Assembly: GCA_000531095.1 (NCBI GenBank)
Contig: HG799464.1
Coordinates: 1,086,632-1,150,631, forward strand
DNA length: 64,000 nucleotides
Origin: Gemmata massiliana
Lineage (GTDB): Bacteria; Planctomycetota; Planctomycetia; Gemmatales; Gemmataceae
Direction: 5' to 3'
Below are positions 37,295 through 46,292 of this stretch, one piece after another (the first letter of the stretch is position 1; every line of letters begins with the position of its first letter). The translations under genes and the position numbers were made by a program. The notes under the pieces are model-generated. The model saw only the letters and a program-made list of their open reading frames with translations. It was not told where the DNA came from and ran no database searches.

Positions 37295-40200
37295 GTGACA
37301 ACACCACTTTATTACCCCGCTATCGAACGCACCCGTGGCCAGTTATTGGACAGCCCGATCGTACGTCTACAGGAACCGGCTGGCGTAGTCGAAGGCTTGC
37401 TCGAACCGTTCCCGAATCGGGGTACGAGTTGGTTAAAATTCATTCCGTCCGCTGACGCCCCCTTCCCAGGCCCTGTGCTCATTTCGTCGCGAGCCACCGC
37501 TGCCAAGGGGTTGCCGGCACAGATCCTCATCACTGCCGACGGGAATGTGCCCTCCTCGTCTCGTGCCGGCTGTCGGTGGTTTCGGCCAACGCCTCAGCCA
37601 TTCTCGCCTGATGCTAGGGCGTGTGAGGCCGACTGCATTTCTATTCTTAGCTCGTGGACCGGTAGATTTTCTTTCAAAGCGGAGCGCCGCGAAGGGCAAA
37701 GAGTTATTGAACGCGGGCTCAGACCGCCCCAGATCGGTGCGCTTTACGCGGCGCTCGCTCACTGGACCGTAACCAACGACCCCGCCACCATCGTCATGCC
37801 GACTGGAACTGGAAAAACCGAGACTATGCTCGGGCTTCTCGTATCCGAGCGGCTCCCTCGTCTGCTTGTCATCGTTCCAACGGACGCCCTTCGCGACCAG
37901 TTGAGCGCAAAGTTCCTATCGCTCGGCATCCTGAGGGCAGCCGGGGTTGTTGCCCCCGGAGCTCTCCTCCCCGTGGTAGGCACGCTTCGACGAAAGCCGA
38001 CCACCTCGAAAGAGGTGGATGATTTTTTCTTGCGGTGCAACGTCGTGGTGACAACCGCGCAGATCGCTGGTTCGTGCGTGCCTGAAGTACTCCTGCGCAT
38101 GGCCACCGTATGCAGTCACCTCTTCGTGGACGAGGCGCATCACGTTCGTGCTCCCACCTGGGAGCGAATAAGGGAGGCCTTTGCCGGGAAAGCGGTTTTG
38201 CAGTTTACGGCTACCCCGTTTCGTGGCGATGGCCGGCTCGTGGACGGAAAAGTCATCTACAACTATCCACTGCGAAAAGCACAGCAAGACGGATATTTCC
38301 GCTCGATTCGGTTCCGCCCCGTCGAGGAATACAACGACGACGACAGTGATGAACGCATCGCCAAAGAGGCCATCGCCCAGTTGGAAGAGGATCTTGCAGC
38401 GGGCCACGATCACCTCCTCATGGCGCGCTGCGCCAACATTAGCCGCGCGGAAGCGGTGTTCAAGATCTACAAGAGGATCGCGGGCACCCACGCTCCCGTG
38501 CTCGCACACAGCGAGCTCCCGGCCGAGGAGAAGCGTCGCGCCGTTGAAAATTTGCGCGGCCGGAATGCCCGGATCGTCGTGTGCGTTGATATGTTCGGCG
38601 AAGGCTTCGACTTACCGCAGTTAAAGGTGGCTGCACTTCACGATGTGCACAAAAGTCTCGCCGTAACGCTTCAGTTCACAGGGCGCTTCACACGAACCGA
38701 AGAAAATGTTGGGGACGCAACGGTCGTCACCAACATCGGGAACGCGGACGTCGGCGGGGCACTTCAGGATCTCTACGCCGAGGATCCGGACTGGAACCTC
38801 TTGCTACGAGAACTGGCCGATGAAGCCTCCGGTGGTCAGGTTCTCCGATCGGAGTTTCTACAAGGCTTCACAAAGCTGCCCGAACGCATTCCGCTACAAA
38901 ACATTTTCCCCAAAATGAGCACGGTAGTATTCGAGACCCAGTGCTCGCGGTGGAGCCCCGAAGTTCTGGAGAAATTCGTCAGAAATCTCTACGACAAACC
39001 CGCTATTCACCCGCGTAAAAACGTTGCGGTTTTCGTCACCAAGGAACTGTTGCCAGTCGAGTGGGGGAACGTTCGTGGGATCTGTGACACCGTCTATGAG
39101 CTTCACATCCTTCATTGGCAAGCCGCGGAGGAGCTCCTTTACATCCACAGTTCAGATAAGGGTACGCTTCACGAGGATCTCGCCAAAGCCGTCTGCGGGT
39201 CCGGCGTTAGAGCTGTCAGTGGGGAGCGCGTTTTCCGGGTGCTTCACGGCGTGAACCGCTTAATCCTCACCAACCTCGGGCTCGGGCATTCGCTCAGCCG
39301 TGCGGTACGTTTCACGATGCACGTCGGCGCCGACATTCGGGAGGGGCTTACCGAGGTCCAGGCGAAGAATAAGTACAAAACGAATGTCTTCGGACGCGGC
39401 TACTCGGGCGGTGAGAAAGCGAGCATCGGTTGCTCCAAGAAAGGGCGCATTTGGTCGTTTCGCTCGGCCGAGGATGTCCACGACTGGCTGGAGTGGTGTC
39501 ACGAGTTGGGTCCAAAGCTTAAAGACGACACGATAGACGTCGGCCAGCTCCTTAAAGGGGCGATGGTGCCTACGACGGTCACGGCCCGACCGAACAAAGT
39601 GCCTATCACGATCGAGTGGTCCGAAGACCTGCTGTGCCGTGACGAGGACGCCGTCCAGTTCGAGGTGGCGAACATCCGCGTGCCGTTTTACGAAGTTGAG
39701 CTGGGGCTGATCGACCACTCCGACACCGGTCCCGTTCGGTTTCGGATCTCGTCGGACAGTTGGCCGCAGCCAGTCGAGTTCGAGGTCCGCTTTTCCGCCG
39801 ACAACGTCGAGTACGTTCCCACTAACGGAAGCACCGACCCGAAGGTAGTTGTCGGAAGGCGCACCATGCCACTCTCTGAATACTTGAGTGCGGAAGCACC
39901 AGTCATCCGCTTCCACGACGGCGCGTTTTTAATCGGTAACGACCTATTTGATGCAAACGTTACAGCCCGCATCCCGTACGACCCTACCCGCATTGTGACG
40001 TGGCCGTGGACGGGTGTGGATCTAAAAGTCGAATCGCAAACGCAAGCGAAACTTCCCCACTCGATTCAGCGTCACGTGATCGAGCACCTTCTTTCCATTA
40101 CTGGACCGGCCCAATTCGATGTCGTTTTCGACGACGACGCATCGGGAGAGGCGGCCGACATTGTGGCTCTGAGAGTCGAGTCGAACCGGCTGCTCGTCCA

Positions 40201-40576
40201 ACTGTATCACTGCAAGTACTCCCACGAGGCGACTGCGGGTAAGCGGCTCGACGACCTGTATGAAGTCTGTGGACAAGCGCAGCGCAGTGTTTACTGGAAG
40301 GGGCAGCCGGAGAATCTGATCGAGCACCTGATCCTTCGCGAATCGAAACGCATCAGTAAGGGCGGCGTGTCCCGCTTTGAGCGCGGCGACTTGCGCACGC
40401 TGCGGCGCCTCAAAGGCCAGTTGCGACTCGTGACCTGTGAGTTCGAAATTTTCGTCATTCAGCCTGGGCTCTCGCTCTCGCAGGTACAGGCGGGGCAACT
40501 GGACCTACTTGCATCGACGGAACTCTACTTGCGTGAAACATACAACGCCGCCTTCGGTGTCATCGCAAGCCGTTGA
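37295..40576 (+). CDS. DEAH-box helicase with C-terminal nuclease-like domain
   Basis: The ~1093-residue product has an unrecognised N-terminal ~130 residues. A superfamily 2 helicase core follows: Walker A MPTGTGKTE (Lys ~173), DEAH at ~278 (LFVDEAHHV), FTATPFRGDG, CVDMFGEGFD and QFTGRFTRTE. After a long middle region, the C-terminus (~940-1010) has AADIVAL (D955) and LVQLYHCKYS (K974), then DDLYEVCGQAQRS, which looks like a PD-(D/E)XK nuclease core. The GTG at 37295 is the likely start; TTG 37253 is an alternative. With the divergent KAP gene it forms a candidate defence unit. Confidence 0.85.
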   Translation: MTTPLYYPAIERTRGQLLDSPIVRLQEPAGVVEGLLEPFPNRGTSWLKFIPSADAPFPGPVLISSRATAAKGLPAQILITADGNVPSSSRAGCRWFRPTPQPFSPDARACEADCISILSSWTGRFSFKAERREGQRVIERGLRPPQIGALYAALAHWTVTNDPATIVMPTGTGKTETMLGLLVSERLPRLLVIVPTDALRDQLSAKFLSLGILRAAGVVAPGALLPVVGTLRRKPTTSKEVDDFFLRCNVVVTTAQIAGSCVPEVLLRMATVCSHLFVDEAHHVRAPTWERIREAFAGKAVLQFTATPFRGDGRLVDGKVIYNYPLRKAQQDGYFRSIRFRPVEEYNDDDSDERIAKEAIAQLEEDLAAGHDHLLMARCANISRAEAVFKIYKRIAGTHAPVLAHSELPAEEKRRAVENLRGRNARIVVCVDMFGEGFDLPQLKVAALHDVHKSLAVTLQFTGRFTRTEENVGDATVVTNIGNADVGGALQDLYAEDPDWNLLLRELADEASGGQVLRSEFLQGFTKLPERIPLQNIFPKMSTVVFETQCSRWSPEVLEKFVRNLYDKPAIHPRKNVAVFVTKELLPVEWGNVRGICDTVYELHILHWQAAEELLYIHSSDKGTLHEDLAKAVCGSGVRAVSGERVFRVLHGVNRLILTNLGLGHSLSRAVRFTMHVGADIREGLTEVQAKNKYKTNVFGRGYSGGEKASIGCSKKGRIWSFRSAEDVHDWLEWCHELGPKLKDDTIDVGQLLKGAMVPTTVTARPNKVPITIEWSEDLLCRDEDAVQFEVANIRVPFYEVELGLIDHSDTGPVRFRISSDSWPQPVEFEVRFSADNVEYVPTNGSTDPKVVVGRRTMPLSEYLSAEAPVIRFHDGAFLIGNDLFDANVTARIPYDPTRIVTWPWTGVDLKVESQTQAKLPHSIQRHVIEHLLSITGPAQFDVVFDDDASGEAADIVALRVESNRLLVQLYHCKYSHEATAGKRLDDLYEVCGQAQRSVYWKGQPENLIEHLILRESKRISKGGVSRFERGDLRTLRRLKGQLRLVTCEFEIFVIQPGLSLSQVQAGQLDLLASTELYLRETYNAAFGVIASR

Positions 40577-40662
40577 GCAACTCGAACCGTCATTTACCGT
40601 ATGTGCAGGTGTATTCCTCACCTCCACAGGGGTGCGTCGCGCCAATTACCGGCTCGCTAGCG

Positions 40663-40974
40663 CTAGGGATCCTTCCGCGACTTGAGAAACTCTTCTGGGT
40701 CTTTGAGAAATTCGTCCCGGCACATTTTGTTTTCGAACAAATAGTTCTTGCCGTTGAATCCTGCCGACTCGGCTTGCTTTTGGCGATGAATAATAATCCG
40801 CCTCGCGCGATACCCTATGTGAGACGGATGTCCCTTGGGAGCAAAATCTGCACACTTGCTAACGCCATCTTCCACGCAGTAAACACACTCAGAAGGCTCC
40901 ACCTGGCGAGTATCCCTTGTTGCTGCGGCACCGCATCCAACGACAAATAGAAAGATAAACGACACATACTTCAT
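40663..40974 (-). CDS. YHS-like metal-binding lipoprotein
   Basis: The 103-residue product has a lipoprotein signal (FLFVVGCGAA, Cys ~14). The mature part contains CVYC, a later Cys and NKMCRDEFLKDPEEFL, the C-terminal signature of YHS-type domains (FENKMC, then FLKDPEEF). Such domains bind metal ions and accompany copper or heavy-metal transporters. The ATG at 40974 lies just before the signal peptide and follows GGAATGG. It converges with the helicase gene. The small secreted gene at 41156-41548 lies upstream on the same strand. Confidence 0.7.
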   Translation of the reverse strand: MKYVSFIFLFVVGCGAAATRDTRQVEPSECVYCVEDGVSKCADFAPKGHPSHIGYRARRIIIHRQKQAESAGFNGKNYLFENKMCRDEFLKDPEEFLKSRKDP

Positions 40975-41155
40975 AAATACCATTCCAAAAAACATTAACC
41001 AACAACGCGCCGTTAATACAGATGGCGAAGCGTTTCTATTGTTCTCCGCCTCGGGCGCCTTGCATTCCGAGAACGTCCAGTAAACGGAGCGGTAAGCCTG
41101 CACGCACGAGCTACTCGGGCAACGCGGCCCAATGGAATCTAGAGGGGGGAAGAAC

Positions 41156-41548
41156 TCAGAGAAGGAGCACGACCGTTCGGGAGAGTAAGCGGAGCGACTT
41201 TGAATGGGTTTCCGTTGCTACGAAGGCCATGCTCTTTAGTGGGCTCTCCGGCATGGAAAAAGTTAGCAGATCACAAAATCGCATTGAGACAGTGTATTTG
41301 ACTTCGGTCAGAGGCCCTGCGTTGGTAAAGCCTAAGAGGGGCGTGTCGTAGCAATTGCTGTGCACGATTTGTGCACACGAGTTCAAGTTTCCGAACTCGA
41401 CCCGTTCCCTGATCTCACACTTCGAGCTGCGTTCTATGGCGAAATGACCATTGCCGTCTTGGCACGCAACGATGCTGCGGGTAAATCCCACGCCCGCGAG
41501 GAGAAACGCGGCGGCAATAAAAGCAAATTCGCGGAACTGTTGAGTCAT
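41156..41548 (-). CDS. Small secreted cysteine-containing protein
   Basis: The 130-residue product has a signal peptide with hydrophobic core FIAAAFLLAGVGF and a mature part beginning VACQDGNGHFA, with four further cysteines (CEI, NSCAQI, SNCYDT, FCDLL) and a C-terminus ending VVLLL. This layout (signal peptide, Cys cluster, hydrophobic end) resembles the leader proteins of the RND operons here, though similarity is too weak to call it the same family. The ATG lies 12 bases after GAGG. Function unknown. Confidence 0.5.
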   Translation of the reverse strand: MTQQFREFAFIAAAFLLAGVGFTRSIVACQDGNGHFAIERSSKCEIRERVEFGNLNSCAQIVHSNCYDTPLLGFTNAGPLTEVKYTVSMRFCDLLTFSMPESPLKSMAFVATETHSKSLRLLSRTVVLLL

Positions 41549-41773
41549 TTGAAAAAGACCTCAAGAGCTCTATCGGAGCCTACCCAAGGTTACTTGAGCA
41601 AGCGACGCGGATACATTTCATCGCATCAGAGGCCAAGGAGCAGGAAGTGGTAACGTCGAGCGCCCTACCCTCGGTGGAAAAGCCCATCGAGTACGGCATG
41701 CGTGGAGAACGTGAGCGCTCACGTGGGATTACGAACGTGCAGCATTTCTGTGTCCTGAATGAGAGGAATCTCG

Positions 41774-42191
41774 ATGCCTACCGAACGCCCTGAGCTGCCC
41801 CCGTCGAACGCCGACGACATCGCTCGGCGGTTGATGCTGAGGGCGACGGACCTCGACGGGTCGGGCCTGATTAACGTGCTACGGAATCTTCTATTCCAAA
41901 GCTGAGGGACTTAAACGTATCCACGACCCGACACCGACGTTCGATCAAAACCCGCCGGCCGATCCGGTCGCCGAGAGGGCAGCGGTCCTCTGCGCGTACC
42001 AGGAGGCGCGCTATGAACCCGTCTGTATCGAGTGGTTCCTGTCCAGGGCCATGAAGGAGCTTGCCGAGCACCTGGAGTTCCGAGTGTACCACAGCCAGCA
42101 ACGGCTTCGACCGCTGGCACAGATTACGTACACGGAAACAGGGCAAATGGAGAGTTACAAATTGCCCCCCCCGAAGCCCGCAAGTGGGTAG
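41774..42191 (+). pseudogene. Broken hypothetical gene
   Basis: ATG 41774 opens a 43-codon frame (DDIARRLMLRATDLDGSG). In another frame a longer stretch without a start codon continues to TAG 42191 (KRIHDPTPTFDQN, ERAAVLCAYQEARYEP, IEWFLSRAMKELAEHLEF). Both look like real coding sequence, so one gene split by a frameshift near 41870 is the simplest reading. No family recognised. Confidence 0.4.
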
Positions 42192-42300
42192 CAGGAAGCG
42201 CAAGCGTTTGCTAGGCTGAGAAACTCTTGAGACCACCACCGGCGGGTGCGGCGAGTCGTTGGAAACGACCACGAGCAGCCTACAGCGTCACGGGGGCAGC

Positions 42301-42747
42301 ATGACACCACGAGAAGCGACCGCAGGCATTGGTCAGCGCGTAACGGATACCGAGTCGGGTGAGATCGGGATGCTCCAAAGCGTCAAGCCAAAGCGTCACT
42401 ACCATGTCGGCGTTATCGCGTTCCCGCGCGAGGTCCGCGAGGTCTGGTTGAAGAAGCTGGAGTGGACAGACGGCTTGAAGACTACGCACACGCTGCAGTT
42501 GCCATACGACGAGTTTCTCCGCTTGTTGGCTTCATGCGAGATGCCGGTCAAGTCCAAACGGAAGCTGTTTCAGCAATTGCTGGGCCGCGAACCGTCTGCG
42601 AACGAGGCGCGATATCTGAGAGGGGCGCAGGAGCGCGTTTGCGAGGTATGCGGGTACACGCAGCATTACGCTGTAAATCCGACCGGGTCGGTTGAACTTG
42701 ACTGCGCTTGCCAGGTGGCATCGCACGGAGCGGAACCCGTCGTATAG
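42301..42747 (+). CDS. Hypothetical protein with C-terminal zinc ribbon
   Basis: The 148-residue product has an N-terminal beta-rich region (IGQRVTDTESGEIGMLQSV) like an SH3-type barrel. A helical segment (~70-105) follows, then CEVCGYTQHYAVNP and LDCAC, four cysteines suited to one zinc. No membrane segment. The ATG at 42301 follows GGGGGCAGC. A possible short partner gene starts 17 bp after the stop. Function unknown; nucleic-acid binding is conceivable but unproven. Confidence 0.55.
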   Translation: MTPREATAGIGQRVTDTESGEIGMLQSVKPKRHYHVGVIAFPREVREVWLKKLEWTDGLKTTHTLQLPYDEFLRLLASCEMPVKSKRKLFQQLLGREPSANEARYLRGAQERVCEVCGYTQHYAVNPTGSVELDCACQVASHGAEPVV

Positions 42748-42763
42748 GACAAGGAAAGTGAAG

Positions 42764-42914
42764 ATGGGCATGCAATGCGAGACTATCGAGGCCAGTTCGC
42801 AGGCTTACTACTGTTGACGGCAACGAGCGAGAGGCCACCGTCTTCGAGAGCTCTGGCTCCGCCCTGTTCCTCAGCTTCGATCGTCAGTTCCCCTATCTGG
42901 CCTACCCGTCGTGA
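42764..42914 (+). pseudogene. Possible frameshifted small gene
   Basis: ATG 42764 follows AAGGAAAGTGAAG and opens MGMQCETIEASSQAYYC, then a stop. Removing one base near 42815 joins it to VDGNEREATVFESS, LFLSFDRQFPYLAYPS and a stop at 42914. The remaining sequence to 43022 holds nothing supported. Confidence 0.3.
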
Positions 42915-43022
42915 TGGTCGTCGACAGGGGCGGGAGAGGCAGACCGGTGGAGCCGAGGAGACCCGCCATGCGAACCAGGACGAGTCGATCGCCCGGCACT
43001 TCGCCGACCTTCCCGATTTAAA

Positions 43023-43087
43023 AGGCTCGGACAAAACCTCCAGTTAAGGCCGTTTTCAAGGCACTTTCGAGGTTTTGTCAGTGCCAG
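43023..43087. repeat. Dispersed palindromic repeat, copy 2
   Basis: Imperfect inverted arms (43024-43039 and 43071-43086, ACAAAACCT and AGGTTTTGT core) enclose GGCCGTTTTCAAGGCACTTTC, the same centre as at 15386-15456. The two arms differ at two positions outside the core. Confidence 0.7.
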
Positions 43088-43216
43088 TAAGGGGCGGGTC
43101 AGTTCTGCCACAATTCCTTGCCTGACAAGCCACCCAGCTTTTCATTTTTCGGCCGTCCTGATTTAGAGACGGGGAAGGAATTTCCCGCTGTAGTCTTGCC
43201 TCTCGTCGTAATTCGC

Positions 43217-43249
43217 TTAGGCTAAATGGATAAATAGTTTTGGCTAAAT
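43217..43249 (+). promoter_or_regulatory. Candidate DtxR-type metal-regulator boxes
   Basis: Two direct repeats, TTAGGCTAAAT (43217-43227) and TTTGGCTAAAT (43239-43249), start 22 bases apart, two helical turns, just before the importer operon. TTAGGCTAA resembles a half of the DtxR/IdeR consensus operator. A DtxR-like regulator is the last gene of this operon, so autoregulation by metal is a reasonable inference. Confidence 0.5.
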
Positions 43250-43268
43250 CAAGCCTTCAGAGGGCCAA

Positions 43269-44251
43269 GTGGTGCGAGCAAGAACCACATCTCTTCTCAC
43301 CCTGTTGGCGCTCGCGCTTGCGAGTTGCTCAAAGTCGGGAATGACCGACGCGGAAAGCAGTAAATCTGACGGGCACAAGCACTTGGGCCCAATCACCGTC
43401 GAAAAGACCTATGGCGGCAGCTACCCGATCGCCGTTGTCTGCACCACGGGCATGGTCGCGGACCTCGCACGCAACGTCGGCGGCGACAAGGTGAAAGTCA
43501 CTCAGATCATGGGTGATGGGGTGGATCCGCACCTGTATAAGGCATCTCCCGGCGACGTGAACCTGCTCAACGGAGCGGACGCGATCTTCTATTCCGGCTT
43601 GCACCTCGAGGGAAAGATGGCGGACGTGTTCGTGCGAATGGCGCGCAAGAAACCGACCTTCGCCGTCACGGAGTACATCCCCGAGAACCGTGTACTCGAT
43701 GACCCGGAAGCGTCTTTCGACCCGCACCTTTGGTTCGACGTCTCTTTGTGGCGCGAGGCGGCCGGGGTCGTCCGCGATGCTCTCAAGGCGTACGACCCCA
43801 AGCACGCCGCCGAGTACCAGAGCCGCACTGACACTTACCAAGCGGAACTGGCCAAGTTGCACGACTACGCGAAAACCCAGATCGCCACGATCCCGAAAGA
43901 ACAGCGGGTGATGGTGACCGCCCACGACGCCTTTCGCTACTTTGGGCGGGCTTACGAGATTGAGGTCAAAGGCATCCAGGGATCAGCACCGAGAGCGAGG
44001 CCGGCGTAAAAGAAGTGAACGCGCTCGTTGATTACTTGGTGCAGAGAAAGATCAAGGCGGTGTTCGTGGAATCAAGCGTGCCCGACAAGAACATGAAGGC
44101 CCTGTTGGAAGGTTGTAAGGCCCGCGGGCACACGGTTGTTATCGGCGGCGAACTGTTCTCTGACGCGATGGGCAAGGACGGTACGCCGGAGGGAACTTAC
44201 AGCGGCATGGTGCGCCACAACGTGGATACCATCGTGAAGGCACTCAAGTGA
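43269..44251 (+). pseudogene. Mn/Zn-type ABC importer binding lipoprotein, frameshifted
   Basis: This is a cluster A-I (TroA/PsaA-type) metal-binding protein. It has a lipoprotein signal (LALASC), a short DGHKH stretch, His ligands in DGVDPHLY and DPHLWFD, and Asp in GELFSDAMG. The third ligand position reads STESEAG, like the Glu of manganese-type PsaA/MntC. A single missing base near 43980 (CAGGGATCAG) throws the frame, so the gene now reads as 43269-44009 plus an orphan tail to 44251. If real, the importer lacks an intact binding protein; a sequencing error would restore it. The stop overlaps the ATPase start. Confidence 0.88.
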
Positions 44252-45027
44252 ACGCAACCGGAGCAGACGGCGCGCTTCTCGACGTCCACGATCTGACCGT
44301 CGCGTACCACCGCAAGCCGGTCCTTTGGGACGTGGACTGGTCCCTCGCGGGCCCCGCACTGGTCGGCGTGGTCGGGCCGAACGGGGCCGGAAAGAGCACC
44401 CTCATTAAGGCGATGCTCGGTCTGGTCCCGACGTCAAGCGGGGCCGTCCGCGTGTTTGGCCGTCCAGTCGGTGCGGTGCGCCAGCGCATCGGCTACGTCC
44501 CCCAGCGAGAGACCGTCGACTGGGATTTCCCGGTCAGTGTGTTGGACGTGGTTCTGATGGGCACCTACGGTCGCCTCGGCTGGTTTCGCCGCCCCGGACG
44601 GGCGGAGCGGGAGTGGGCGCGGGAGTGTTTGGCGGATGTGGGTCTCGCCGACCTCGCCGACCGGCAGATCGGTCAGTTGTCGGGCGGCCAGCAACAGCGA
44701 ACGTTCATCGCGCGAGCACTGGCGCAGCGCGCCGACCTGTATTTCATGGACGAGCCGATGGCCGGTGTTGATGCGGCAACGGAGCGGCTCATCTTCCGCG
44801 TTCTGGAGCGACTCCGGGGCGCGGGCAAAACAGTCATCGCCGTCCACCACGACCTGCGCACGGTACCGGAGTACTTCGACCATGCGGTACTATTGAACCT
44901 CCGACTCATCGCCAGTGGCCCGATCGCCACGACTTTCACCCCGGACAATCTGCGAAGGGCCTACGGGGCGCGCCTCGATGTGCTCGACGCGGCGGGCGAA
45001 GCCCTCGCCGGGAGCGCGCGGCGATGA
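44248..45027 (+). CDS. Metal ABC importer ATPase (MntB/ZnuC type)
   Basis: The 259-residue ATPase has Walker [10 protein letters not shown] (~42-50), Q-loop in [15 protein letters not shown] (the PQR segment typical of manganese/zinc importers), signature [15 protein letters not shown], Walker B LYFMDEP and H-loop VHHD. It starts with GTG overlapping the upstream stop and overlaps the permease start by four bases. It would power import of Mn2+ or Zn2+ with the two permeases. Confidence 0.92.
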   Translation: MNATGADGALLDVHDLTVAYHRKPVLWDVDWSLAGPALVGVVGPNGAGKSTLIKAMLGLVPTSSGAVRVFGRPVGAVRQRIGYVPQRETVDWDFPVSVLDVVLMGTYGRLGWFRRPGRAEREWARECLADVGLADLADRQIGQLSGGQQQRTFIARALAQRADLYFMDEPMAGVDAATERLIFRVLERLRGAGKTVIAVHHDLRTVPEYFDHAVLLNLRLIASGPIATTFTPDNLRRAYGARLDVLDAAGEALAGSARR

Positions 45028-46292
45028 GCTACAACACCCTTTTGGTACTACTCGGGGTGGGGTTGCTCGGGGCCGGGGCCGGCATCATCGGCAGCTTCGC
45101 CGTGGTGCGCCGGCGCGCGCTGCTCGGCGACGCACTGTCCCACGCCGCCCTTCCGGGACTGTGCCTCGGGTTCATGTTGGCCGGGGAGCGGAACCTGCCC
45201 GCGATGCTGCTCGGGGCACTGGTCACAGGGCTGCTGGGTGTCGGAGTCGTGGCCGTTTTGCGGCGGTATACTCGCGTCCGCGAGGACGCCGCCATCGGTG
45301 TCGTCCTGAGTGTCTTTTTCGGGGCCGGGATCGTTCTCAGTCGACTGATCCAGAACTCGACCACACTTGCCGGAAGCAAAGCGGGATTAGATTCGTACAT
45401 CCTGGGCAAGACGGCCGGCATGGTCGCATCGGATGTGGTGCTGATCGCGGGTGCCGCGGTGGCCGCGGTCGGGTTGGTCGTGGGCCTGTTTAAGGAATTC
45501 CTGCTCGTCAGCTTCGACACCGGGTTCGCGCGCGTGCAGGGCTGGCCGGTCCAGCGGATCGACCTGGTTCTTACGGGACTGGTCGCGGTGGTGGTGGTCA
45601 TCGGGTTGCCGGCGGTCGGCGTCGTGATGATGGCCGCACTTCTCATCATCCCCGGCGTGACGGCCCGGTTCTGGTCCGACCGGCTCGCGCGCGTGGTACT
45701 CCTCGCCGCCGGAATCGGGATCGCGATGGGACTGGTCGGTACGTTCCTGAGTGCGACCTACAACAAGATGCCCGCGGGTCCGGTCATCACATTGGTCGGC
45801 ACGGCACTGTTCATTGTCTCCGCCCTCGCCGCACCGCGGCGCGGTCTAATCGCCCGCGCGTGGGTGCGCCTGCGGGACCGGTGGCAAATGGAGTACGACG
45901 AGGTGCTACGCATTCTGTACGAAGCGCAAGCAACCGGTCGCGACCGTGAGTGCGACGATATTCTTGCGAGCAAATCCTGGTCGCGCAAACGCGTGCGCAA
46001 GTTGCTCGTCGAAACCATTCGGACCGGTGACGCGACCTCTGATGCGGGTCCGGGCTACTCACTCAGTGCCGCCGGGCACACCCGGGCAGTCGAAGTGGTG
46101 CGCCGGCACCGGCTCTGGCGGTGCCTGATCGAGGAGTGCCCCGATCTCGTCCCCATCGCCCGTCCCATGAGCCGCCAACCAGTCGAAGATTTCGTGCCGC
46201 CGGAAATCGTTGCGGATCTCGAGGGCAAGTTGAGAGCGACCGGCCGCTGGCCGGAAGCCCGCACGGTCGATCTGCCAGAGGGCGTCCGATGA
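45024..46292 (+). CDS. Metal ABC importer permease fused to a DtxR-like domain
   Basis: The 422-residue product has eight or nine membrane helices in residues 1-275, with the ABC-3 family motifs [16 protein letters not shown] and [12 protein letters not shown] cytoplasmic C-terminal ~140-residue extension resembles a winged-helix regulator: [39 protein letters not shown]. The usual permease is ~280 residues. The extension lacks the DPHGxPIP motif. Overlaps of four bases on both sides show tight coupling. Confidence 0.9.
   Translation: MSYNTLLVLLGVGLLGAGAGIIGSFAVVRRRALLGDALSHAALPGLCLGFMLAGERNLPAMLLGALVTGLLGVGVVAVLRRYTRVREDAAIGVVLSVFFGAGIVLSRLIQNSTTLAGSKAGLDSYILGKTAGMVASDVVLIAGAAVAAVGLVVGLFKEFLLVSFDTGFARVQGWPVQRIDLVLTGLVAVVVVIGLPAVGVVMMAALLIIPGVTARFWSDRLARVVLLAAGIGIAMGLVGTFLSATYNKMPAGPVITLVGTALFIVSALAAPRRGLIARAWVRLRDRWQMEYDEVLRILYEAQATGRDRECDDILASKSWSRKRVRKLLVETIRTGDATSDAGPGYSLSAAGHTRAVEVVRRHRLWRCLIEECPDLVPIARPMSRQPVEDFVPPEIVADLEGKLRATGRWPEARTVDLPEGVR

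Noticed and set aside
42775-43047. A 90-codon plus-strand frame after the zinc-ribbon protein
   Set aside because: Its composition is unlike a protein, it lacks a ribosome-binding site, and the better coding signal there is a short frame beginning at 42764.
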